64,000 nt of DNA, taken from Sialis fuliginosa (Eukaryota; Arthropoda; Insecta; Megaloptera; Sialidae). Under the pieces are notes generated by a model. It did not search any database and had not been told where the DNA came from. It worked only from the letters and a program-made list of their open reading frames with translations. Shown here one piece after another: positions 39,601 to 48,628 of this stretch. The stretch covers positions 4,588,001-4,652,000 of the forward strand of contig OY540820.1 in the NCBI GenBank assembly GCA_961205875.1, given 5' to 3'. Within the stretch, counting starts at the first letter, position 1, and the number at the start of each line of letters is the position of its first letter. The translations under genes and the position numbers were made by a program.

Positions 39601-40952
39601 CCGAGACAGGGCCGTTACTACCACCGGGGCCTCCGAGGTTAGGGGGGGCCCGCGGCAGCGTAAAACTTTTATTTTTATTTGGTTCTTGAAAATGTTAAAC
39701 AAATGTTACACAAATTTTAATTTTAATGATTTTTTTCCGTTGTAAACTTGAATTTTACATTTATTATTAATGAAAATAAAGTTAATAGGAAATGTAAAAT
39801 CTAAATTACACATAAGTGGTACATTTCCAAGTAAGGATCAAAAAAAAAAAAAGTTCTTCAATTTTTCATATTTTGAGGACCTGTAGTTTACTCCGAGAAG
39901 TGAGGTTGTATACGTACCTGATTAGTGCGCTTATTACTCGAAAACCACTTATCCGATTTAGGTGTTTTTTTTTAATACATAGGTACGTTCTTTGGCCAGG
40001 TTATAGGCTATATTTTGTTACGTTAGGTAACATAACAACTAAGCAGTGACGATAATAGTAAATCAAGTTGGAAAAAAGTTTGCCGCCAGCGCGCTCTTTT
40101 GCAATACACTGTCTAAACTGTTCAATATTGAACAAAATAATGTAGTAAAGAATTATGTAGAATCAAAGGTTCTAAAATAAAGTCAGCGACACCATATATC
40201 TAACTTTTATATTTAAGCCACAGTGACTGCTTTTATGTTACAAACGAAAATAAAAATATTTGTATAATATGATTTTTCTAAAATATTTTATTTTTATTTT
40301 TTAGGATTCCATTGACACTTCTCATTTACGTCGTCCACTCGTGGTGTCATTTAGACGCCATCTTCAAAAAACGCATAACCCTCATGAAAACACCATAAGC
40401 GAACTTGACATCGAAATCCAAAAAGTATTGAACGGTCTAGAAAACGATATCGATCACAAGGCCAATAAAAACAAATTGAAAAGAAGTCGTGCAATAAGAA
40501 AAAGATTCGTATTAAATGTTTCTAATCAAAACAAAGATATCGAAAAACTAGAAACAACAAAGAATGAGAGAGAAGAAAAAAACATAATAAATGTTGATAT
40601 ACATTTTGGTGACGAATATGGGAAAGATTTTAAAAATTTAAATAAAGATACATATCTAAACAGATATAGTAAAGAAGAAAACAGCTCTTTGAGTCGTATT
40701 GTCAAATCCCAAACGTTCGGAAACACAAATTGTTTATGTAATTATATTAAGGAGCACAATACATCAAATTCTGCTGAAAATAATATTTATAAGTCGTCAT
40801 ATAAATGTCAAAAATTAAAAAAATCCCAAACATTTTCTAGCAAAATCAATTATTATTTGAGTAACACAAAAACAAATGTTGATAAAAATACAAATGTTAC
40901 ATTTTTAAATCAATCAAAAAATATTGAAAGTGAAGAAGAAATTACATCGTAA
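24672..40952 (+). CDS. CapaR: CAPA (periviscerokinin) receptor-like GPCR, four coding exons
   Basis: Exons are 24,672-25,743, 36,298-36,515, 38,413-38,568 and 40,305-40,952, with GT-AG junctions and consistent phases (1, 0, 0), giving a predicted 697 residues. It is a rhodopsin-class neuropeptide receptor of the plasma membrane. Exon 1 encodes an N-terminus with N-X-S/T sites (residues 20, 28, 53), TM1 (about 65-92) to TM5 (about 238-262), the ERY motif at 165-167 and the extracellular cysteines 141 and 226. Exon 2 gives TM6 (FFICWAPFHTQ) and TM7 with NPLLY. The segment AETSANATVLTITAFTVERY and SHTMSNLSRAVKF is closest to insect CAPA receptors; a pyrokinin receptor is the main alternative. 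The third inner loop (about 95 residues) and the Asn/Lys-rich tail (about 270 residues) are long for the family. A poly(A) signal AATAAA lies at 41,102. CAPA receptors act in fluid balance through Gq/calcium (family knowledge). Confidence 0.9.
26867..27214. mobile_element. hAT-type MITE
   Basis: Inverted ends CAGTGGCGTAGTAAG and TTCCTACGCCACTG bound 348 bases, flanked by a perfect 8-base duplication ATGTCGCC (26,859-26,866 and 27,215-27,222). Long G runs lie just inside each end. Two internal A- or T-tract GGTC motifs face each other (about 26,981 and 27,010). Confidence 0.93.
27409..27920 (+). mobile_element. TAAGGTA-family MITE, full copy in intron
   Basis: The ends TAAGGTAAAGGC and CTGGTGCCTTTACCTTA are present, and the interior is collinear with the copy at 3,021 with small deletions. 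Confidence 0.88.
28368..29405. mobile_element. Fold-back element interrupted by a hAT MITE
   Basis: The left arm (about 28,368-28,600, continued after the insertion at 28,925-28,950) is the reverse complement of the right arm (about 29,145-29,405). Shared landmarks are TTGAAAATCAAAAATTTGG, TTTTGAAATAT and CTATAGAACTGCATAGG with their partners. The short open frames in both arms are mirror images of one another, not genes. Confidence 0.85.
28601..28924. mobile_element. hAT-type MITE inside the fold-back
   Basis: The ends (CATAGGTGTCCAACC, GGTTGGACAAGCTTG) and the CCGCGGGCC-rich right end are typical of a widespread insect hAT MITE group. A perfect 8-base duplication GACTATAG flanks it (28,593-28,600 and 28,925-28,932). 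Confidence 0.93.
29541..29591. repeat. Short GC-rich palindrome
   Basis: ATAGGCAAATCGGGCCGA and its reverse complement face each other across a short loop, giving a stem of about 20 pairs. AATCGGCCC recurs near 29,631. Confidence 0.75.
29828..30095. repeat. Dispersed repeat, inverted partner of 90-350
   Basis: It is collinear in reverse with the block at the start of the window, including GGGCCCACTGGCCC and AACCGGTTATCAAATTTC. Confidence 0.7.
30551..31035 (+). pseudogene. hAT transposon remnant with transposase C-terminus
   Basis: A GC-rich terminus beginning CAGGGCCGGTCG at 30,551 is followed by a frame (about 30,787-31,035) encoding PNLWVALRILVTIPVSVASG, ERSFSKLKLIK and DRLNNLAILSIE. This is the hAT dimerisation region seen in hAT transposases and ZMYM1-like proteins. 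The frame ends at a natural-looking stop, but the DNA-binding and catalytic parts are missing. No right terminus was found. It lies in the receptor gene's first intron. Confidence 0.85.
31645..32962. mobile_element. hAT-type element carrying a fold-back
   Basis: The ends CAGGGATGTGCTGG and CAGTACACCCCTG, with the GAGCCGGTT motif near both, are flanked by a perfect 8-base duplication GTTATACC (31,637-31,644 and 32,963-32,970). About 770 of the 1,318 bases are a nested fold-back. Confidence 0.92.
32145..32918. repeat. Fold-back nested in the hAT element
   Basis: Arms of about 350 bases are reverse complements. TTTTGTGCAAAAACGCTTGG and TATACAGGGTGTCT on the left face their partners on the right, across an A-rich centre near 32,525-32,570. 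No coding sequence. Confidence 0.87.
33064..33521. mobile_element. hAT-type MITE
   Basis: Inverted ends CAGGCCTGGATTTA and TAAATCCAGGCCTG bound 458 bases. The internal GTAGGCAGCTGCC and AACTGCCTAGGG blocks recur in the element at 38,657-39,013. The flanking 8-mers no longer match, so it is older than its neighbours. Confidence 0.82.
33968..34528 (+). mobile_element. TAAGGTA-family MITE, full copy in intron
   Basis: Both inverted ends (TAAGGTAGTGGCACCAG, CTGGTGCCTTTACCTTA) are intact and the 561-base interior is collinear with 3,021-3,576. An open frame crossing its right end is incidental. Confidence 0.9.
35221..36208. mobile_element. PIF/Harbinger-like palindromic MITE split by a hAT
   Basis: The outer ends CACTAGTCGACA and TGTCGACTAGTG are flanked by TAA on both sides. 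The interior around 36,085-36,155 is a palindrome with GAGTATCCGAAAACG. A hAT element (35,279-36,056) has inserted near the left end. Confidence 0.82.
35279..36056. mobile_element. hAT-type element with CGAATATTCGC-rich ends
   Basis: Ends TAGTGATGTAACGAATATTC and GTTACATCACTA are inverted, with repeated ATTCGCATTCGC motifs near both. A perfect 8-base duplication ATATGTAT flanks it (35,271-35,278 and 36,057-36,064). Confidence 0.93.
36729..37129 (+). mobile_element. TAAGGTA-family MITE, shortened copy
   Basis: The ends TAAGGTACTGACACCAG and CTGGTGCCAGTACCTTA are present with a 401-base interior missing several blocks. It lies in the receptor gene's second intron. Confidence 0.87.
37670..38001. 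mobile_element. PIF/Harbinger-type MITE, uninterrupted copy
   Basis: The 332-base element has ends TGTCCGGTATCATAAAGG and its reverse complement, flanked by TTA on both sides. It is the intact form of the element that carries a fold-back at 13,459-15,941. Confidence 0.92.
38025..38063 (-). ncRNA. Candidate hammerhead ribozyme motif
   Basis: On the minus strand the order is CTGATGA (38,063-38,057), a six-pair stem GACTTC/GAAGTC closed by TTGT, GAAA, then CACGTG and GTC. This is the conserved hammerhead layout with a self-complementary short stem III, as described for Penelope-like elements. Stem I is weak by eye. The motif lies inside an inverted-repeat element. Confidence 0.5.
38649..39920. 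mobile_element. hAT-type element in receptor intron 3
   Basis: Ends CAGGCGCGTATACAAGG and TTGTATACGTACCTG are inverted and flanked by GTTAGTGC and ATTAGTGC (7 of 8 match). It inserted into a repeat whose left part ends at 38,648 and resumes at 39,921; the uninterrupted form is seen at 18,672-19,060. It is itself the host of a smaller hAT MITE. A further GC-rich hAT-like end lies near 39,607-39,660. Confidence 0.87.
38657..39013. mobile_element. hAT-type MITE nested in the previous element
   Basis: Ends CAGGTCCGGTTTTAC and AAATCCGGGCCTG bound 357 bases, flanked by a perfect 8-base duplication CAGGCGCG (38,649-38,656 and 39,014-39,021). It inserted eight bases inside the end of the larger hAT element. 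Confidence 0.93.
39921..40262 (+). repeat. Right part of the family seen at 18,672-19,060
   Basis: GCGCTTATTACTCGAAAACC, AACATAACAACTAAGCAGTG and TTCAATATTGAACAAAATAA are collinear with the earlier copy. The left part (38,608-38,648) is on the other side of the hAT insertion. The repeat ends about 40 bases before receptor exon 4. Confidence 0.85.
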
Positions 40953-41505
40953 AATTTTGTACCGTCCTAGTAGAAAAACAGTAGTGGATCTATTGTGGTG
41001 GGGGGGGGGGGGGTTGATACGATTTGTTGTATAAAATGCAATTTTCATGTCATTTTATTTTAATATAATAGCTGTTTTATATTGTTGTTGTATTTTCCGT
41101 CAATAAATTATAAAAAAAATGATTTATTTTAATTAATATTTTGGTGTTAACCATCAAAAATTTCAAAAGAGCCCTGAAGATGTCCACTGCAATGTGTGAT
41201 GAAACGTTGGCCGATAACACGACCAAATCGACGCGGTTTACACCTAGAAGCCAAGATCCATATCAAGATCACCGCGAAAGCCTCGACTTGTATAAATATT
41301 TCATTATTAGTATTGTAGAATATTTATGCTAAGTTTCAAGTAAATCCAACAAAAAAAAAACGTTTACACCCCTTTTTACCCTCGTAGGGATTGAATTTCA
41401 AAAAATCCTTTCTTTCAGATCACATTCACGTCAAGACGCTTCGATTGGCACCCCAACGAAGTCAATAGCATTTTTTATTTGCACGTAAAAAATGACACAC
41501 ACACC
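40953..41505 (+). other. 3' flank of the receptor gene with a Penelope-like fragment
   Basis: A run of G lies near 41,001-41,012 and the poly(A) signal at 41,102-41,107. From about 41,159 to 41,300 comes the CTGAAGATGTCCACTGCAAT module with GAAACGTTGGCCGATAAC and AGAAGCCAAGATCCATATC. No further gene is seen. Confidence 0.6.
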
Positions 41506-42029
41506 CAAGGTATATAAAGACAAGGTAGTCTAAACAATTCCTTGACCAATCAGCGTTGGCGCGGGAATTGACGTCACCTGGGGGATCTATTCAAATGTCA
41601 TAAATTTTTAATAGAATATTAATTACAAAAAATTCCTTTATTTATTCTTGTTTTCGTATTTTTTGATATTTTAACAACACATATAATCAAATAAGTACAA
41701 ATTCGACATAGCAAAATCATAAAAAAGCTGTCAAAGACAATTTGGTCAATTCGGGAAGCATCATTTTTACTATTCTTAAGTTGGCAATACGTTATATGAT
41801 TCTGACAGCACTTTATGATTTTGCTATGTCGAATTTGTACTTATTTGATTGTATGTGTTGTTAAAATATCAAAAAATACGAAAACAAGAATAAATAAAAG
41901 ATTTTTTTGTAATTAATATTCTATTAAAAATGTATGACATTTGAATAGATCCCCCAGGTGACATCAATTCCCGCGCCAACGCTGATTGGTCAAGGAATTG
42001 TTGAGACTACCTTGTCTTTATATACCTTG
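41506..42029. mobile_element. Fold-back with promoter-like motifs in both arms
   Basis: Arms of about 250 bases meet near 41,767. The ends CAAGGTATATAAAGACAAGG and its partner are flanked by CACACACCC on both sides, which may be a 9-11 base target duplication or simple repeat. Each arm carries CCAATCAGCG, a GCGCGGGAA and TGACGTCA or TGACATCA. A single-arm relative lies at 11,148-11,400. Confidence 0.85.
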
Positions 42030-43265
42030 ACACACACCCATATTTCTGAAAATAGTGTAAATATACTATAGTGACCTTAAAATATATAAATGTTTTTAAT
42101 TTAATTTTCATTAGATCGGGCGGGAAAAATACTACGGTGGAGGTAGTTTTAGGGGGGGAGGGAACAACCCCCTATCTCGCACGCATAGAAACCGAAATAT
42201 TTACTGAATTAATCAATATTTAATGAATAAAAAACAAAAAATAATAATATTTCATCTCCTGTCGCATATGAAGGGTTAAAATTAGTATCATTCGTTCGGG
42301 CGGGAAATATACTACGGGAGGGGGGTTTTAAAGGGAAAAACAACCCCTTATCTCGCATTCATAGGAACCGAGATAAATGAATAAAAAAATGAATTGATTT
42401 TCATACAATTTCTAACAATAAGACAAGAGCTATTCCTGGGATTTTGAAAATATAATTTTACACGATCTTTTAAATAACTACGAATGGATTTTATTCAGGT
42501 TTTCACTAATGGATAGGTAAAGTTTAGATGTATAATTTGTGGATATTTTGTGTAAATTTCATGAAGCCGGAAAAAAACAATTCGCAGTGAACTGTGTGTT
42601 GTGGGCATGTTGGGTGAGCATGTTGGATGGGCATGTCGGGTAAGTATGATTACTTTGTTTAATTAAATTAAAATCCCAAACTACAACCGGGTCAAATGCG
42701 CTAGTGTATTATATTTCTTTTTTTAAATTTAATACTGACCTGTCCTAATTATGAATGCAATATATTTATTAATTATTATATTATCATAGCAACTGCTTCA
42801 CATTGTTTTTTTTACGATTCTTTCTCTTATATCTTTTGTGTGTTCATTACTGATTTTACGTTGTTCACTATTGGAGAAAAAACAAACAAAATAAAACGAT
42901 GATTTAAAAAAAAAAAACTATATTTGCGGACTTTGGTAATTAAATTGATTAATTAAATAGAGTTACTTGTTTTATTAGTAACATGAGTTCATGAGAATTA
43001 CAAAAAACAAGCCCATTAATCCAAAAAAACAGTGAAAGTTGCTGTTAAAGTGTCCCAGACTGGTGCCAGTACCTTATCTCTGTTTAAATTTTTTTATTTT
43101 AACAAATAATGCGATATTAAGAAGTTAAAGAAAATTGAAATCAATTTTAAATTTTTAGATCAAGTAAAGTTAGGTTAGGTTAATTTTTGAGGTTCGTACT
43201 GTCCCAAAAATTGGTTTCAGCACCACTGTAAGGACATAATTAATAAAAACAAACGCATACTTGCT
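42030..43265. other. Non-genic stretch between receptor and first Hsc70 gene
   Basis: Two related G-rich blocks (GGGCGGGAAA..ACTACGG and AACCCCxTATCTCGCA) at about 42,118-42,190 and 42,298-42,372 suggest a local duplication. A truncated TAAGGTA-family MITE lies at 42,764-43,076. The remainder shows no gene. Confidence 0.55.
42764..43076 (+). mobile_element. TAAGGTA-family MITE, left end missing
   Basis: The right end CTGGTGCCAGTACCTTA is intact and the interior is collinear with other copies from TTTATTAATTATTATATT onward. Confidence 0.83.
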
Positions 43266-43496
43266 ACAGCTTCTGAAATATAAAAAATAAAACACATTTG
43301 ACTTCTCGAACTGAATTTATTTTTCAATTAAAACAATTAGGCAATTTAGAAATTACGGTACAAAAACAGTTTAAAAGATTTTGAATTTGTATAAGAAAAA
43401 AAAAACAAATACGCAATAATACTGGTGTAAGCAGGAATGGACCTGGAATTTAAAAACTAAAACCAGCGCCTTTGACGCCAGTCACATTATTTGAGT

Positions 43497-45700
43497 TTAA
43501 TCAACTTCCTCGATTGTAGGTCCTGCGCCTCCGGTTCCCGGAGCACCTCCAGCACCTGGAGCTGCTCCACCGGCGCCTGGGAATCCTGGCATACCTCCTG
43601 GTGCTCCGCCTGCACCTTGATACAACTTCGTAATGATCGGATTACATAAACCTTCCAGCTCTTTCTGTTTGTGTTCGTATTCTTCTTTATCGGCCAGTTG
43701 ATTTGCGTCCAACCACCTGATTACTTCGTTGCATTTGTCCATGATTGTTGTCTTGTCACTTTCAGATATCTTGTCCTTTAACTTTTCATCTTCCATTGTG
43801 CTCTTCATGTTGAAGCAATAAGACTCCAGCGCGTTCTTGGCTGAGATTGTGCTCTTTTGTTTCTCGTCTTCGTTACGATACTTCTCCGCATCGTTGACCA
43901 TACGCTCGATTTCTTCTTTGCTCAAACGTCCTTTGTCATTGGTAATGGTGATTTTGTTCTCCTTGCCTGTAATATTTTATTAGTTAATAAAACGTTTTTT
44001 AAATCACAAATAAAAATAAAAGCAAAGAGAAAAAATATCTAATTTTAATATTGTATATTTTAAATATCAGGGAGGGAGGGGGTTGACAATAATGAGAGTT
44101 GATTGAAGCGAATTATTTAAATAATAAATACAATATCACTTACCGGTAGATTTCTCAATAGCGGTTACGTTCAAGATACCGTTAGCGTCAATATCGAATG
44201 TGACTTCAATCTGAGGAACTCCTCGCGGCGCTGGGGGGATTCCAGTCAGTTCGAAACGTCCCAAGCTGTTATTATCTTTGGTCATTGCACGTTCACCTTC
44301 GTAAACTTGAATCAATACACCCGGTTGATTGTCTGAATACGTTGTGAATGTTTGAGTTTGTTTGGTTGGAATCGTAGTGTTACGTTTGATTAAAACAGTC
44401 ATCACACCACCGGCGGTCTCGATTCCCAAAGACAGAGGTGTTACATCTAACAATAGAAGGTCTTGAACTTCTTCAGACTTATCTCCGTGGAGAATTGCAG
44501 CTTGGACTGCGGCACCGTAAGCGACCGCCTCGTCAGGGTTGATCGATTTATTTAATTCTTTACCGTTGAAGAAATCTTGAAGTAGTTTTTGAACTTTAGG
44601 AATACGAGTTGATCCTCCGACTAAAACGATGTCGTGAATCTGTGCCTTGTCCATTTTAGCATCACGTAATGACTTCTCCACAGGCTCCATTGTTGATCTG
44701 AACAAATCCGCGTTCAGTTCTTCAAAACGAGCACGTGTTATCGAGGTGTAGAAATCTATTCCTTCAAACAATGAATCGATCTCGATACTGGCTTGAGTAG
44801 ATGATGAAAGAGTACGTTTCGCCCGTTCACAAGCTGTTCTCAAACGACGTAAAGCACGTTTGTTAGACGTAAGATCTTTCTTGTATTTACGTTTGAATTC
44901 TTGGACAAAGTGATTGACCATACGATTATCGAAATCTTCACCACCCAAATGTGTATCTCCGGCTGTAGATTTTACTTCAAAAATACCATCTTCAATTGTT
45001 AAAATAGAAACATCAAAAGTTCCACCACCCAGATCGAAAATCAATACGTTTCTTTCGCCGACTCCTTTTTTATCTAACCCGTAAGCTATAGCCGCTGCGG
45101 TTGGTTCGTTGATGATACGAAGTACGTTTAAACCGGAAATGGTTCCGGAGTCTTTTGTGGCTTGTCGCTGAGAATCGTTGAAGTAAGCAGGAACTGTGAT
45201 TACGGCGTTTGTTACGGTTTTTCCTAAATATGCTTCGGCAGTTTCCTTCATTTTTGTTAAGACCATTGAACTGACTTCTTCAGGGAAGAAAGTCTTATTT
45301 TCACCCTTGTATTGTACTTGAATCTTTGGTTTACTCGCATCGCTGATAACCGTAAATGGCCAAAACTTCATGTCACCTTGAACTGTTGCATCTTCAAAGC
45401 GACGCCCAATAAGACGTTTTGCATCTAAAAAAAATGTATATTGAAAAATCATAACCCAACTTTAATAATTAATTAATGTTATATTTACGTACCAAAAATT
45501 GTGTTATTGGGATTCATCGCGACTTGATTTTTAGCTGCATCACCGATCAACCTTTCAGTGTCGGTGAACGCAACGTAGGACGGTGTTGTTCTGTTTCCTT
45601 GGTCGTTGGCAATAATTTCGACCTTTCCATGCTGGAAAACTCCTACACATGAGTAAGTGGTACCCAGATCGATTCCTACTGCTGGTGCTTTTGCCGCCAT
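43497..45700 (-). CDS. Hsc70: Cytosolic Hsp70/Hsc70 chaperone, copy A
   Basis: Exons 45,493-45,700, 44,144-45,424 and 43,497-43,966 join in phase to 652 residues; a UTR intron (45,701-45,887) ends directly at the ATG. Hsp70 is an ATP-driven chaperone that folds and disaggregates client proteins with J-domain and exchange-factor partners. The sequence shows [47 protein letters not shown] and [12 protein letters not shown] in the ATPase, the [17 protein letters not shown] linker region, a Gly-rich tail with GGMP and the cytosolic terminus EEVD. The poly(A) signal is at 43,316-43,321. By my count it differs from copy B at about 24 of 1,959 coding bases and two residues. One is MKFWPF where copy B and the family have MKHWPF, the other Ile for Val in AVITVPA. 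The introns differ greatly. Confidence 0.97.
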
Positions 45701-46008
45701 CTGTAATAAAATAATATTATTTTTAAAATCATTTATTATTTTATAATAGGTATGCTTTAGTTTATTATAGCCAACTAGGTTAACTGTGATAATGTGTGTG
45801 ACAAAACGGACAAAACTATCCTAATCTATTACAAAAAATAATTTCAAAATTGAAAGAAAACGTATTTCTTAATAAAATAATAATTACCTTGTATATAATG
45901 TAGAAAAGACTTTAAATAAATATTTAACGCTAATAATTACAATTAACTAATGTACCTAAACTTCTCAGGTTGCCTAATAAATGAGGACGAATACATGAAA
46001 ATGGCCGG

Positions 46009-46015
46009 TTTTATA
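46009..46015 (-). promoter_or_regulatory. TATA box of Hsc70 copy A
   Basis: TATAAAA on the minus strand lies about 120 bases upstream of the 5' UTR exon's donor (45,888) and matches the TATA box of copy B in sequence context (GCCGGTTTTATA versus GCCGATTTTATA on the plus strand). The start site is inferred near 45,980. Confidence 0.8.
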
Positions 46016-46030
46016 CTTACAGAACCGTGT

Positions 46031-46553
46031 TAGTCCAATCAAATTAGACATTTTCTGTACGTGACAAATGGAAAATGGAATCAATATTCGCCTCGATTAT
46101 TTTAGCGCCAATAGATGGTAAATTCTGTCCTTGAATCAAAAATGCAAGACTGTATGCCCTTGATAAATACACGAATAAAAAATAAAAATTAAAAAATTTA
46201 GTGCCGTCTGTATTATGCGAATGAAAAACTCGAATTCGACATATTCTCGATTGAGCTCGAGAATAAGGGCCCAAGGTTTGTCCTGTCCCGCTCCGGAATA
46301 GTTAATCCCACATCCCACTCAAGCATTTAAATATCCCATTCAATAATGATTTAAATACTTGAGCGGAACGCGGGACTTTGACCATCGAGTAAAAAATATT
46401 TATTTTTTACTCAAATCTGTAACCAATCTGAACCGGGTGTCTGGCAACATAATCGGCAGCCTTGTATTTTTTATGTTTTATTAAGGGCATTATTTGCCAT
46501 CAGTTGGCGCTAAAATAATATATTCCATTTAAAAATCTAATTTGATTGGACTA
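46031..46553. mobile_element. Inverted-repeat element inside the Hsc70 copy A promoter
   Basis: Ends TAGTCCAATCAAATTAGA and its reverse complement bound 523 bases, with further matching blocks inside (ATTATTTTAGCGCCAA in both arms). TGT flanks it on both sides, and copy B keeps the uninterrupted sequence (TAT at that site). The superfamily is not clear. No transposase. Confidence 0.92.
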
Positions 46554-46557
46554 TGTT

Positions 46558-46572
46558 AGAACTTTCCAGAAT
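46558..46572 (-). promoter_or_regulatory. Heat-shock element of Hsc70 copy A, displaced
   Basis: AGAACTTTCCAGAAT holds three alternating units GAA-TTC-GAA with two-base spacers, the binding layout for heat-shock factor trimers. The inverted-repeat insertion has moved it about 540 bases upstream of the TATA box. Confidence 0.85.
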
Positions 46573-46859
46573 AATGAAGAATGAAAAAGCATAATAAAAT
46601 GGTGTTCGTACACCAATTTAATCTCGAACCCAGAGACATTACTACGCGTGAATTTGAAACATTATGAAATAAGAAATAATTTACTCATTTTTTAGTAAAA
46701 ATTAAATAATCAACATTTCAATTTAATACAAAGGAAAAATTTAAAACTACTATGATGAATGAGTAATGCAATAGATTTCTATTAATATTTACTAGATTTT
46801 TTACATAATAAATCAAATTATAAATGTATAAGTATTTATTTATAGATTATAATTTTGAA

Positions 46860-48018
46860 AGGATTAACGTAATTTTTATGAAAACCCTAATTTTAAAAAA
46901 ACGTCATTCATATTGATGATTATGCAGATCATCGCATTATCATCTCATGGTCACATTTTCTAGAATAGCCTTTTCTAGTAAATTCCTTGAGAAATACCGT
47001 TTCCTATATCTATACAAGGTATTACACGTATCTGATTTTGATTCATGACGTACCTATGTATTCATATTAAAATGACTCATCAAGATTACAGAATATTTTA
47101 TTGTACATATATTTTAAAATATATTCAAAATAAATATTAATTTAATTTACACCAAAAGGCTAGATTAAAAGAAAATATAGATTTCGTTAAATTTAATAAT
47201 ATACATCTATTTAAGCGATTTTTAATCTTGAATCGTGAGTGCCCACAAAACACGAAATATTGCTGAAAAGTCACAGCAATATTATTTTGTAATATTGTAA
47301 TATTGCCCGCAAGATTCCTGAAACTTTGCTGTAACATTCCTATGTCTCCCCCAAACATTACACTAATCATAAAATAAAAAATTTAAAAAACTAAAAAATT
47401 AAAATTAAAACTTCCTCTTGGGCGGGGCTGGTGGGGAATGGCATGGATAAAAACTTCTGCCATGTGTATATATCTATTTTATAGTTCATAACAAAGGTAT
47501 ACACCGCGCGGCAGAAATTTTCATTCGGTATTTTAGATTTTACAGCATTTTTAAGATTCGCCCCGATTCTGGCCATTTGTAGGCCTTATAGCACCGAAGT
47601 CCCTACATAAAAAATTCTGCCATTATGTTTTTATGTAAGTATACGTACAAATAAACATTTTGCACCAGGTCTGGCCCCGTTGTTATCTGATTTTTTTGGG
47701 TCGAAATTTTGAGGGCCCCCTGTAATTAAACCCCTACGCAAAAATTTCTGCCGTATATCCAAAACATCTTTAATTGGGGTCTACTATAAGCAACCGTCTC
47801 ATTCAAACGGTTGTTACGTGATTCTTTTGTGCGTATTTTTCGTGGGCCCTATCTATTAAATCCCTACAAGCTGGTGGACCGGACTCATCGTCCGAGCTTT
47901 GTCTGAGTGAGACTTCAAAAAAACCACAACGGCAGATGGTTGTTAAATCTACACCGATTTTGCAGCTGGCTCCTATACTATTAGGCTATTTTGTACTTTA
48001 CATACCTTGCCACTAGGG
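46860..48018. other. Non-genic stretch between the Hsc70 copies
   Basis: No gene is seen. The motif TTCTGCC recurs near 47,456, 47,618 and 47,747 and inverted near 47,513, at spacings of about 60 to 160 bases. The reason is not clear. Confidence 0.5.
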
Positions 48019-48340
48019 CAGCGGTCACCAAACTAAGGCCCGCGGGCCGGATCCGGCCCTCCAAAGTTTTTCATCCGGCCCCTGATTTGTATATATAAAT
48101 ATTTTTTATACATATAAGAAATATTAATTTTATATAATTTAAGGATTTGATGTAAATATGTGTATTTATCTACATTTGAATCAATATTTTCCATTATATG
48201 TATATACTCCATTTACATAGCTAATTGCACATTTAAATAAATGTTCTAATAAGATTCCAAGAAGAATATTTTTCGTTCGGCCCCCTATGTTTAAAAAAAA
48301 TTCGATCCGGCCTGTTTTTCGAAAAGTTTGATGACTCCTG
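48019..48340. mobile_element. hAT-type MITE
   Basis: Ends CAGCGGTCACCAAACT and AGTTTGATGACTCCTG with the GGCCCGCGGGCCGG block are typical of hAT MITEs. Flanking CACTAGGG and CACTAGGA agree at 7 of 8 positions. Confidence 0.9.
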
Positions 48341-48628
48341 CACTAGGATATGTGCCGTCGTAGAGACACTTTAACCCATTAATGCCCAAAGGGATAAGTT
48401 TTCAAAAATTATAAGAAATGTTTTGTTAATATGTTTATTTATTTAAAAAATAAGCTTATTTTACAAAAAAAAAATTTTTGGGGGGCCCAAGCTCCCCAAT
48501 TTTTAATGTTGCGTTGACGCACTCTTGGGCGTAAGGGTATAATAGAACTATATGTAGTAAACATATATAAATAAGTGAATCTTAAAATATAACACAAAAA
48601 TTGTTTGATTTTTACAATGTTTACATCT

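Noticed and set aside
39439-39745. Open frames of 87-94 codons on both strands near 39.5 kb.
   Set aside because: They lie inside a hAT element in intron 3 and include its GC-rich end sequence.
24672-40952. Pyrokinin/PBAN receptor as first choice for the GPCR.
   Set aside because: The FAAETSANATVLTIT and CHPFLSHTMSNLSRAVKF blocks look closer to CAPA receptors than to pyrokinin receptors as I remember them. A phylogeny would settle it, so it stays the alternative.
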